A stretch of DNA of 15,403 nucleotides, taken from contig CAIOUK010000062.1 of assembly GCA_903861445.1 (NCBI GenBank), forward strand, positions 1 through 15,403, written 5' to 3'. The first letter of the stretch is position 1. Each line of letters begins with the position of its first letter. This DNA is from an uncultured Verrucomicrobia subdivision 3 bacterium (GTDB taxonomy: Bacteria > Verrucomicrobiota > Verrucomicrobiia > Limisphaerales > UBA11358). The notes beneath the pieces were generated by a model. That model was not told the DNA's origin, made no database searches, and worked only from the letters and a program-made list of their open reading frames with translations. The position numbers and the translations under genes were made by a program. Shown piece by piece: positions 6,298 through 12,683 of this stretch.

Positions 6298-6756
6298 ATG
6301 AAGAAACTAATTCTCTCACTCGTCGTCGCAACGCTGGCCTTGCCGCTGTTTGCCCAAACCACATCCAAAACCCTCCTCAATCTCGACAAAACGGGCGTGG
6401 CCATCCAAGGCTATGATCCCGTGGCCTTCTTCACGGACAACAAGCCGGTGAAGGGCGACCAAAAGTTTTTGGTGAAACACGATGGTGCGATCTATTTTTT
6501 TGCCTCCAAAGAACACAAGGATTTGTTCAAGGCCAACCCTGCGAAATACACACCCGAATTCGGCGGTTACTGCGCTTACGGCGTTTCCCGCAACAAGCTC
6601 GTCGAGATAGATGTGGACGCGTTCCAAATCGTGGATGGGAAGCTGTTGCTCCAATACAGCAAAGGCGTGCGCGATGATTTTAACAAAGACACCAAGGGTA
6701 ATCTTGCCAAGGCCGATGCCAATTGGACGGGTCTCTTGGATAAAAAGGGGAAATAA
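6298..6756 (+). CDS. Exported YHS-domain protein (YHS-2)
   Basis: 152 residues with a signal peptide (MKKLILSLVV..., cleavage near LFA-Q). The YHS domain includes GYDPVAFFTDNKPVKGD from residue 38, FASKEHKDLF, and GGYCAYGVS with Cys92. The ending KADANWTGLLDKKGK parallels that of YHS-1. Compared with YHS-1 it lacks the extra cysteine just before GGYC (Phe-Gly-Gly in place of Cys-Gly-Gly). YHS-1 carries a motif B promoter and this copy motif A, so duplicates appear split between two sigma factors. The biochemical role of the family is open. Metal handling in the envelope is a plausible guess. Confidence 0.88.
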   Translation: MKKLILSLVVATLALPLFAQTTSKTLLNLDKTGVAIQGYDPVAFFTDNKPVKGDQKFLVKHDGAIYFFASKEHKDLFKANPAKYTPEFGGYCAYGVSRNKLVEIDVDAFQIVDGKLLLQYSKGVRDDFNKDTKGNLAKADANWTGLLDKKGK

Positions 6757-6757
6757 T

Positions 6758-6783
6758 TGTAAGGACGCGCCATCTAGCCCGAC
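6758..6783 (+). promoter_or_regulatory. Motif A promoter for the DoxX-DinB-DedA operon
   Basis: TGTAAGG (6758-6764), 15 nt, CGAC (6780-6783), followed by CAA. It begins 1 nt after the YHS-2 stop codon. The DoxX ATG at 6799 is 15 nt after CGAC, giving a very short leader. Confidence 0.6.
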
Positions 6784-6798
6784 CAACTTAGGACATTT

Positions 6799-7206
6799 AT
6801 GAGCTCGTTGACCAAAACCCAGAAGATTGCCAGTTGGATTGTGCGCCTGACCGCTGCCATCATTCTGTTGCAAACGCTTTTTTTCAAATTCACCGGCGCA
6901 CCGGAATCCGTTTACATCTTCACTAAAGTTGGACTGGAACCGTGGGGACGCTACGGTTCCGGCGTCGTGGAACTGGTCGCGGCGATTCTGCTGCTGTCCT
7001 CCTGCCATTGCTGGCTAGGCGCGGTGCTGGCGCTCGGCGTGATGGGCGGCGCAATCATGTCACACCTGACCATACTTGGTATCGTGGTTCAGGACGACGG
7101 CGGTCTGCTCTTCGCGCTCGCTATCACCGTAGCGGTTTGTTCGCTTATCACGCTGGTGATTCATCGCCGGCAATTTCCTTTCCTCGCCAAATATTTCTCT
7201 CCATAA
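6799..7206 (+). CDS. DoxX-like small membrane protein
   Basis: 135 residues with four hydrophobic segments (about 11-30, 52-68, 73-93 and 101-121). The first ends in a typical DoxX-like KFTGAPESV, and a conserved-looking GSGVVELVAAILLL lies in the second. DoxX-type proteins are membrane components associated with thiol/oxidative-stress systems in some bacteria. The family is broad and this member's reaction cannot be read from sequence. It is the first gene of a compact run (gap to the next gene 5 nt) behind a motif A promoter, which fits a redox-stress role. Confidence 0.78.
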   Translation: MSSLTKTQKIASWIVRLTAAIILLQTLFFKFTGAPESVYIFTKVGLEPWGRYGSGVVELVAAILLLSSCHCWLGAVLALGVMGGAIMSHLTILGIVVQDDGGLLFALAITVAVCSLITLVIHRRQFPFLAKYFSP

Positions 7207-7211
7207 AAACC

Positions 7212-7742
7212 ATGAACTCTAACCGCGAACTGATTCAGTCGGTCATTGAAACGCTGCGGCAAGGCGAAACGCTTCTCACCGAGATTTCGGATGAAACCTA
7301 TACCCATAAAGTCCCTGTCGCCTTCAACGCCTCCATCGGCGGGCACTACCGTCACTGTCTTGATCATTTCAGCACGTTGCTCGAAGCGTCCGCCGCTGGC
7401 GACTTGAACTACGACCATCGTGAACGCGGAACGTTGGTTGAGAACGACCGGTTCGCTGCTCTGAATTCGACCCGCGAACTGCGGGGACGCTTTGAAAAAG
7501 TGAATCCAGATTTTCTCGCCCGGAACTTAATTGTGACCTGCAAGACCAGTTACTCCACGAGCGGCTCGCAAGTTTCACTTTCCACAGTCGGACGTGAAGT
7601 CATGTATGCCGTGGCGCACGCCGTGCATCATTACGCGCTCATCGGCGTGATGGCGGGAATCATGGACGTAAAACTGCCTGCCGGTTTTGGCGTCGCGCCC
7701 TCCACGCTCAAGCATCAGGCGGAAACTGTCAGTGCGGCTTAA
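7212..7742 (+). CDS. DinB-like four-helix metal-binding protein
   Basis: 176 residues, soluble. HYRHCLDHF (His45, His48, His52) and HAVHHYALIG (His136, His139, His140) provide the histidines of the DinB/YfiT metalloenzyme superfamily. That family includes bacillithiol- and mycothiol-dependent transferases as well as proteins of unknown role. The protein starts 5 nt after DoxX and ends 5 nt before the DedA/ATP-grasp gene. The substrate is unknown. A thiol-transfer role would match the neighbourhood but is not shown by sequence. Confidence 0.8.
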   Translation: MNSNRELIQSVIETLRQGETLLTEISDETYTHKVPVAFNASIGGHYRHCLDHFSTLLEASAAGDLNYDHRERGTLVENDRFAALNSTRELRGRFEKVNPDFLARNLIVTCKTSYSTSGSQVSLSTVGREVMYAVAHAVHHYALIGVMAGIMDVKLPAGFGVAPSTLKHQAETVSAA

Positions 7743-7747
7743 GCGCC

Positions 7748-9400
7748 ATGATTGAAACCATGCCCATGTCTCCCGGCGCGGTGGCGGAATGGCTACCATG
7801 GTGGAAAGCTGCTGGATTCTTTTTCGCCACCTTTGTATTAGAAGATGCCGCCGCCATTGGCGCGGGGCTCCTGCTGGCGGCTGGACAAATATCCTGGCTG
7901 GCCGCGTTCGTTTCATGCTTCCTTGGCATCTGGCTGGGCGATGCCGGCCTTTACGCACTGGCACGTTTTGCCGGACGCAACTGGTTTGAAAAATCTACCT
8001 TGAAGAAGCACACAGCCAAAGTTAGCCGCAGCGAAAACTGGTTCCATGAGCGCGGGGCGCTGATATTGATTTTCAGTCGAGCGGTTCCGGGCGCAAGGCT
8101 CCCCACGTATCTCGCCGCCGGCTTTTTGCGCGTGCCTATGGCGCGGTTCTTGGTTATCACCGGAGCTGCGGCGTTTGTCTGGACCTTCGTCATTCTTTTC
8201 CTGACGAAAACTTTCGGCTCACAAATTTCCGGATGGCAGGGTCACTACAAATCCGGAAGTCTCTGGCTCATCGGTGCCGGAATTCTACTGATTGTTACGT
8301 TTCAAATAATCCGCGGCGCATTACAAAGTGTGGACTGGCGCAAATTCACCACTCGGCTCGTGCGCTGGACGCGTTGGGAATTCTGGCCCATGTGGCTTTT
8401 TTATCCACCGGTAGCGATTCATTACCTGTGGCTCGTGGTCAAATATCGCGGCACGATGCTGCCGACGGTTTCCAATCCCGGCATATTCTCCGGCGGCATG
8501 GTGGGCGAATCCAAGATGGAAACCCTGCACGACTTGATGCGCACGACTCCGGACTTTACCGCCGAAGCTGAATTGATCGCGGGCGACTCCGCCCAAGCGC
8601 GACTGATTTCTCTGCGTGAAATCTGTGCTCGCAGAAATATTTCCTATCCGTTCATCCTCAAGCCGGATCTCGGTCAGCGCGGTGCGGGCATCAAGCTGAT
8701 TCGCAACGAATCGCAAGCCGAGGATTACTTAAAGGAAACCAGTGCGCCACTGTTGGTGCAGCGCTTTGCGGCAGGCCCGCATGAAGTTGGAATTTTTTAC
8801 TATCGTTTTCCCAGCGAATCGCGAGGGCATATTTTTGCCATCACAGAAAAGATTTTCCCAGTCCTCACCGGCGACGGAAAATCCACCCTCGCTGAACTCA
8901 TCTGGCGCGATGACCGCGCCCGCTTCATGGCCGAAAAATATCTGCAACGCCTTGGCGCACGACAAAACCATGTGCTGGCGGCGAACGAAAAACAAGCACT
9001 GGTGCAAGCTGGCAACCACGCACAGGGTTGTATTTTTCGTGATGGGATGCACCTGAACACTCCCGCGCTGGAAGAACGCATTGACGGGATTTCGCAGAAG
9101 ATAAACGGCTTCTTTATCGGTCGCTATGACATCCGATTTGCCAGCGAGGAAGATTTGCGCGCCGGCAAGAATTTCCAAATCATCGAATTGAACGGCGCGG
9201 CGGCGGAAGCCACCAGCATTTATGACGCGCGGAATTCTTTGTGGTCCGCGTATCGCACGCTGTTCCGACAGTGGAATCTGGTCTTCGCTATCGGCGCAGA
9301 AAACCGCCGCCGCGGCTGTGCGCCGATGACCATTTCCGATTTTTGGCGCGCGTGGCGAAATTATTCGACACTCGCGGCAAGCTATCCTGCTACTGATTGA
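7748..9400 (+). CDS. DedA (VTT) membrane domain fused to an ATP-grasp ligase domain
   Basis: 550 residues. The N-terminal part (about 15-190) has the DedA/SNARE-associated fold with several membrane helices and the signature FSRAVPGARLPTYLAAGFLR at 109-128. A basic/aromatic linker with another hydrophobic stretch (around 213-232) follows. The C-terminal part (about 255-520) is an ATP-grasp domain: FILKPDLGQRGAGIKLI with Lys305 and the glycine-rich loop, PVLTGDGKSTLAELI at 371-385, and GRYDIRF plus FQIIELNGAAAEA as the metal-binding segment (Asp461, Glu480, Asn482). ATP-grasp enzymes join a carboxylate to an amine or similar nucleophile. Coupling to a DedA domain, whose relatives move lipid carriers, suggests a modified lipid or peptide at the membrane. 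The substrate is unknown. Confidence 0.88.
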   Translation: MIETMPMSPGAVAEWLPWWKAAGFFFATFVLEDAAAIGAGLLLAAGQISWLAAFVSCFLGIWLGDAGLYALARFAGRNWFEKSTLKKHTAKVSRSENWFHERGALILIFSRAVPGARLPTYLAAGFLRVPMARFLVITGAAAFVWTFVILFLTKTFGSQISGWQGHYKSGSLWLIGAGILLIVTFQIIRGALQSVDWRKFTTRLVRWTRWEFWPMWLFYPPVAIHYLWLVVKYRGTMLPTVSNPGIFSGGMVGESKMETLHDLMRTTPDFTAEAELIAGDSAQARLISLREICARRNISYPFILKPDLGQRGAGIKLIRNESQAEDYLKETSAPLLVQRFAAGPHEVGIFYYRFPSESRGHIFAITEKIFPVLTGDGKSTLAELIWRDDRARFMAEKYLQRLGARQNHVLAANEKQALVQAGNHAQGCIFRDGMHLNTPALEERIDGISQKINGFFIGRYDIRFASEEDLRAGKNFQIIELNGAAAEATSIYDARNSLWSAYRTLFRQWNLVFAIGAENRRRGCAPMTISDFWRAWRNYSTLAASYPATD

Positions 9401-9403
9401 ACC

Positions 9404-10132
9404 ATGTGCACCGTTACTTTTTCACCGCGCAAACACGGCTACGCGCTCGCGATGAATCGCGATGAAAAACTGACTCGCACCTCCGGTCTGTCACCTGCTG
9501 TAAGTGTGGTTAACGGCCGCCGCGTGCTCGCACCATCCGAACCAAGTGGCGGGACTTGGATCTCGGTGAACGACAGCGGCGTCACCTTCGCGTTGATCAA
9601 TTGGTATTCAATCCCTTCACGATTAACGGCGAAGTCGATCAGCCGAGGCGGTGTCGTAAAAGCAATTGGCTCTTTGAGCACGGCGCTTTCGGCGTCTAGG
9701 GCAATGGAGCAACTGCCGCTAGCGCACATCAATCCATTTCGACTCATTGGCTTTTTCCCAGACACGAATCGGATTTTCGAGTGGCGATGGGATTTAAAAA
9801 CACTGTCTTCCAAAAAACATCCGTGGCGTTTGCAGCAATGGATTTCATCAGGCTTTGATGAACCCCAAGCCCAACGAACGCGCGGTAAAGTTTTTCAAGA
9901 AGCGACGAAACAAAAAAAAGTCGGCAGTCTTGAATGGCTGCGAAGGTTGCATTGCTCGCACGGGCCCGAAATTGGGCCGTTTTCCACCTGTATGCACCGC
10001 GAAGATGCAACTACCGTGAGCTACACTGAAGTCAGCGTTTCTTCGCGAAAATGTGAGATGCGATATTTTGGCGAATCGCTCTGCCGCTGCACCCGCGGCC
10101 AGCTTCAAGTTTGCGAGTTGAATTTGATATGA
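9404..10132 (+). CDS. NRDE/TANGO2 family protein
   Basis: 242 residues. It opens MCTVTFSP, placing Cys2 as the potential N-terminal nucleophile of an Ntn-hydrolase-like fold. The family-defining NRDE motif is at residues 18-21 (AMNRDEKLTR), followed by APSEPSGGTWISVNDSG and SRGGVV. The eukaryotic relative TANGO2 is linked to lipid/heme handling; bacterial roles are undefined. The start is 3 nt after the DedA/ATP-grasp stop and the end overlaps the next reading frame, so it is an operon member. Association with the DedA/ATP-grasp fusion suggests a common membrane-lipid or acyl-amide pathway, which is an inference. Confidence 0.86.
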   Translation: MCTVTFSPRKHGYALAMNRDEKLTRTSGLSPAVSVVNGRRVLAPSEPSGGTWISVNDSGVTFALINWYSIPSRLTAKSISRGGVVKAIGSLSTALSASRAMEQLPLAHINPFRLIGFFPDTNRIFEWRWDLKTLSSKKHPWRLQQWISSGFDEPQAQRTRGKVFQEATKQKKVGSLEWLRRLHCSHGPEIGPFSTCMHREDATTVSYTEVSVSSRKCEMRYFGESLCRCTRGQLQVCELNLI

Positions 10133-10636
10133 TGTCTATCCCCGCATTCGCCAAATTGCAGCGGGACATCCGTGCTTGCACGATTTGCGCAGAAAATTTA
10201 CCGCTCGGGCCGCGTCCGATTTTCCAAATCTCCCGAACCGCGCGCATCCTCATTGCTGGGCAAGCGCCGGGCAGCAAGGTTCACGCGAGCGGCATCCCCT
10301 TCGACGACGCCAGCGGCGACCGTCTGCGCGACTGGCTCGGTCTTACTCGCGAAACTTTTTTCGACGCGAACTGCGTGGCGATTCTGCCGATGGGATTTTG
10401 TTATCCGGGCACGGGTAAATCCGGCGACCTGCCGCCGCGACCTGAGTGCGCCGTCGCATGGCGCGAGAAAATACTAAGCGAACTTGCTGCCGTAAAACTC
10501 ACGCTGGTCGTTGGCCAGTATGCAATGGCTTGGCATCTCGGCCCGCGCAATAACATCTGGCTGAAAAAGAATCCGTGGTTCGCGCGCGACGTTGCTACCG
10601 GAATTGCGGAAGCAGATCAAATCGGCTATCCCATAA
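10129..10636 (+). pseudogene. Broken uracil-DNA glycosylase family gene
   Basis: The first ~137 codons read as a clear UDG-superfamily protein: RACTICAENLPLGPRP (CxxC), ILIAGQAPGSKVH, IPFDDASGDRLRDWLG, AILPMGFCYPGTGKSGDLPP, LVVGQYAMAWHLG. The family normally has about 30 residues with the conserved HPSPRN histidine before the NPWF segment. Here WHLG joins directly to PRNNIWLKKNPWF at 10542/10543, so that piece is missing in frame. After WFARD the frame is wrong. The +1 frame gives LLPELRKQIKSAIP and TAA at 10634-10636, the expected ending, so a small indel lies near 10579-10592. Without correction the frame runs on to 10725 through the SDR promoter. The start overlaps the NRDE stop (ATGA). 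An assembly error is possible but two independent lesions argue for decay. Confidence 0.8.
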
Positions 10637-10653
10637 AAAAGGTGTTACAAAGG

Positions 10654-10679
10654 GTAAGATTGTCAGTTCTCATCGCATC
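10654..10679 (+). promoter_or_regulatory. Motif B promoter upstream of the SDR gene
   Basis: GTAAGA (10654-10659), 14 nt, CGCATC (10674-10679), followed by CAAC. The ATG of the SDR gene is 60 nt after the -10-like box, almost the same as for YHS-1. Confidence 0.62.
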
Positions 10680-10689
10680 CAACCTCAAA

Positions 10690-10705
10690 TGCCGAATAAT
10701 CGGCA
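10690..10705. repeat. Perfect inverted repeat in the SDR leader
   Basis: TGCCGA-ATAA-TCGGCA is a perfect 6-bp inverted repeat in the predicted 5' leader between motif B and the SDR start. It could be a small hairpin or operator. There is no T-tract, so it is not a terminator. Function is unproven. Confidence 0.35.
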
Positions 10706-10738
10706 GGAACAAAACAACATCTTAACTAGAAAATATAT

Positions 10739-11485
10739 ATGAAACTCCAAAATAAAATCGCGGTCATCACGGGCGGCAACAGCGGCATCGGTCTCGCCAC
10801 GGCGCATGAATTCAAAGCGCAGGGCGCACGTGTCATCATCATCGGGCGCAAGCCGGATGCCGTCGCGGCGGCGGCCAAGGAAGTCGGCGGCGACACGCTC
10901 GGCCTCGTGGCCGATGTGGCGAAGGTCTCGGAAATTGATGCCGCTTTCAAAATCATCCGCGAAAAATACGGGCGCGTGGACGTGCTGTTCGCCAACGCGG
11001 GCATCGCCAAGTTCCTGCCGTTCGGTGAAGTCACCGAGGAATTTTTCCTCGAACACACCGCCATCAACGTGAAGGGCGCTTTCTTCACCGCGCAAAAAGC
11101 GTTGCCATTGTTGAGCGAAGGCGCGTCGGTGATTTTCACGTCGTCCACGGTGTCGCACTTCGGCATGCCCGGTTCGAGCGTTTATTCCATGACGAAGGCT
11201 GTGCTCATCAACCTGGCCAAGACGCTCGCCGTCGAACTCGCCCCGAAAAAAATCCGCGTGAACGTCGTCAGCCCCGGCCCGATTTCAACGCCGATTTTCG
11301 GCAAGATGGGCTTGCCCGAGGCGGCAGTGCACGAACTTGGCGGGGCGATTCTGGCGCAAGTGCCGCTCGCGAGATTCGGCGAGGCGTCGGAAATCGCCAA
11401 GGCAGTCACGTATCTGGCATCGTCGGACGCCGCCTACGTCACCGGCACGGAACTACTCGTGGACGGCGGCATGGCGCAGGCTTAA
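10739..11485 (+). CDS. Short-chain dehydrogenase/reductase
   Basis: 248 residues, classical SDR length. The cofactor motif TGGNSGIG is at 11-18. Arg37 after the second strand suggests NADP(H) preference. The NAG motif is at 86-88, the active-site Asn at 110, Ser136 in IFTSSTVS, and Tyr149/Lys153 in SVYSMTK. SPGPISTP and the C-terminal ELLVDGG are also typical. It is a complete, probably active oxidoreductase. The substrate cannot be deduced. Many family members of this length are annotated as 3-oxoacyl-ACP reductase-like or glucose dehydrogenase-like. A motif B promoter 60 nt upstream suggests control by sigma 1. Confidence 0.92.
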   Translation: MKLQNKIAVITGGNSGIGLATAHEFKAQGARVIIIGRKPDAVAAAAKEVGGDTLGLVADVAKVSEIDAAFKIIREKYGRVDVLFANAGIAKFLPFGEVTEEFFLEHTAINVKGAFFTAQKALPLLSEGASVIFTSSTVSHFGMPGSSVYSMTKAVLINLAKTLAVELAPKKIRVNVVSPGPISTPIFGKMGLPEAAVHELGGAILAQVPLARFGEASEIAKAVTYLASSDAAYVTGTELLVDGGMAQA

Positions 11486-11538
11486 ATTGATTTTCGGGAT
11501 GTAGCGAAAGTTGCGTCCCGGAGAATTGTTGTTGCGAG

Positions 11539-11564
11539 GTAAGAATTTCCATTCACGCCGCATC
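11539..11564 (+). promoter_or_regulatory. Motif B promoter upstream of the thioredoxin gene
   Basis: GTAAGA (11539-11544), 14 nt, CGCATC (11559-11564), followed by CAAT. The thioredoxin ATG is 47 nt downstream. The context GAGGTAAGAAT is shared with the YHS-1 site. Confidence 0.62.
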
Positions 11565-11611
11565 CAATCATTGAGGCGTTCCTTAAAACAAGCGGCGCCC
11601 GGAAAGACCAA

Positions 11612-11929
11612 ATGAATACACTGACATTGAACAACGAAAACTTTGAAACAACCATTGCCGGCAGCACATCGCCCGTGCTTGTGGATTTTTGGGCGGAATG
11701 GTGTGGACCATGTAAAATGATCGCGCCGGTGCTGAACGAACTTGCCGTCGAGCGGGACGGCAAGGCGGTCATCGCCAAGCTGAACATTGATGAAGCGCCG
11801 GAACTCACCGCGCGTTTCGGCATCACTGCAATTCCCACGCTGATCATTTTCAAGAACGGCCAACCGGTAACGACGTTGCGCGGTGTGCAGTCGAAATCAG
11901 CGATTTTGAAATCGCTGGCGTCAACGTGA
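11612..11929 (+). CDS. trxA: Thioredoxin
   Basis: 105 residues, standard thioredoxin size, no signal peptide. The active site is FWAEWCGPCKMIAPVLNEL with WCGPC at 30-34, plus the cis-proline segment IPTLIIFKNG. It is a cytoplasmic disulfide reductase donating electrons to enzymes such as Msr, peroxiredoxins and ribonucleotide reductase, recharged by thioredoxin reductase. The next gene starts 27 nt later and is probably cotranscribed. Motif B upstream places it in the inferred sigma 1 regulon, complementing the exported TlpA-like protein in the sigma 2 regulon. Confidence 0.94.
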   Translation: MNTLTLNNENFETTIAGSTSPVLVDFWAEWCGPCKMIAPVLNELAVERDGKAVIAKLNIDEAPELTARFGITAIPTLIIFKNGQPVTTLRGVQSKSAILKSLAST

Positions 11930-11956
11930 CCGGATAAATTCTTCAGTTATTAAATT

Positions 11957-12370
11957 ATGAATCCCCGTCCGCCCTTGCCACCGTTCACCGAAGAAACTGC
12001 ACGCCAGAAAGTCCAAGCCGCTGAAGACGCCTGGAATTCGCGTGATCCGGAGCGAGTTGCTCTTGCCTATACCGAAGATACCGAATGGCGCAATCGCACG
12101 GACTTCATCCATGGCCGAACGCAGGTTGTGGAATTTCTCCGGCGCAAGTGGACTCGAGAGCTGGATTATCGGCTGAAGAAAACATTATGGGCGTTTGGCG
12201 GCAACCGCATCGCTGTGCGTTTCGAATATGAATTTCACGACGACAGCGGCCAGTGGTTTCGCGCTTACGGCAACGAGAACTGGGAATTTGACGACCTCGG
12301 CTACATGAAATTCCGTTACGCCAGCATCAACGACCTGTCCATAAAAGAGGCTGACCGAAAATTTCGGTGA
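11957..12370 (+). CDS. DUF1348 / SnoaL-like (NTF2-fold) protein
   Basis: 137 residues. AEDAWNSRDPERVALAYTED, TEWRNRTDFIHGR, VVEFLRRKW, YEFHDDSGQWFRAYGNENWE and RYASINDLSI are the successive blocks of the DUF1348 NTF2-like family. It is soluble and single-domain. Family members usually carry a somewhat longer tail after the final KFR, so this copy may be slightly shortened at the C-terminus. No reaction is established. It sits 27 nt after thioredoxin and is presumably on the same mRNA from the motif B promoter. Confidence 0.85.
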   Translation: MNPRPPLPPFTEETARQKVQAAEDAWNSRDPERVALAYTEDTEWRNRTDFIHGRTQVVEFLRRKWTRELDYRLKKTLWAFGGNRIAVRFEYEFHDDSGQWFRAYGNENWEFDDLGYMKFRYASINDLSIKEADRKFR

Positions 12371-12481
12371 GAGAGGGGAAATTGATTGCGGTAATCAGAA
12401 TGCGGAGGTCTTCAAAATTCACGATGGACAACTTCACAAGGCAGAAGGACCAAGGTTTTGGTATTTTTGAACCTTTTCCAC

Positions 12482-12557
12482 TGTCAATGAACTGTCAGTA
12501 AAACATAACCCAACGGCTGACAAAAAGTTCCGGACATTACTTGAAATGTCAGTAAAA
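12482..12557 (+). repeat. Direct repeats TGTCAGTAAAA beside a tRNA 3'-end relic
   Basis: TGTCAGTAAAA occurs exactly twice (12493-12503 and 12547-12557), with a third degenerate copy TGTCAATGAA at 12482-12491. Clustered short repeats near a tRNA 3' end resemble integrase arm-type binding sites, though no integrase gene is in this window. The remainder of 12371-12683 has no gene I can support. Confidence 0.45.
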
Positions 12558-12593
12558 TACGTTAATATCCCTTGTAAATACATGGTTTCTGAG

Positions 12594-12616
12594 TCCGAAT
12601 CCCACCCCTTCCGCCA
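12594..12616 (+). other. tRNA 3'-end fragment, possible attachment (att) site
   Basis: The stretch ends CCCACCCCTTCCGCCA, which reads as a T-stem 3' half, an acceptor 3' strand (CCCTTCC), discriminator G and CCA. TCCGAATC before it looks like a T-loop, but its 5' stem partner is absent (TGAG in place of a GTGGG-type stem), and no anticodon or D-arm precedes it. A duplicated tRNA 3' end is the usual scar left by tyrosine-recombinase elements at one border. If so, the complete tRNA and integrase should lie to the left, beyond this window. Confidence 0.5.
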
Positions 12617-12644
12617 TTTTGATTTTAATCAATAAAATCAATGG
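12614..12644. repeat. AT-rich imperfect palindrome after the tRNA relic
   Basis: The arms GATTTTA (12621-12627) and TAAAATC (12633-12639) around ATCAA are extended by CCATT and AATGG. It could be the old tRNA terminator or the end of the PhnA transcript on the minus strand. There is no long T-tract on either strand, so it is not called as an intrinsic terminator. Confidence 0.35.
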
Positions 12645-12683
12645 CCGTATCAGCAATCGCACGGAGCAGAGGACGGTTTTCGC

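Noticed and set aside
9499..9530. TGTAAGT inside the NRDE gene as a motif A variant
   Set aside because: It lies within a coding region and has no CGAC at the required spacing.
10320..10350. GTAAGA on the minus strand as a motif B site
   Set aside because: Fourteen nt downstream the sequence is CAGACG rather than CGCATC, and it lies inside the glycosylase pseudogene with no gene to drive.
12530..12616. Complete tRNA gene ending at the CCA
   Set aside because: No matching 5' acceptor strand, D-arm or anticodon arm can be folded upstream; only the 3' end is tRNA-like.
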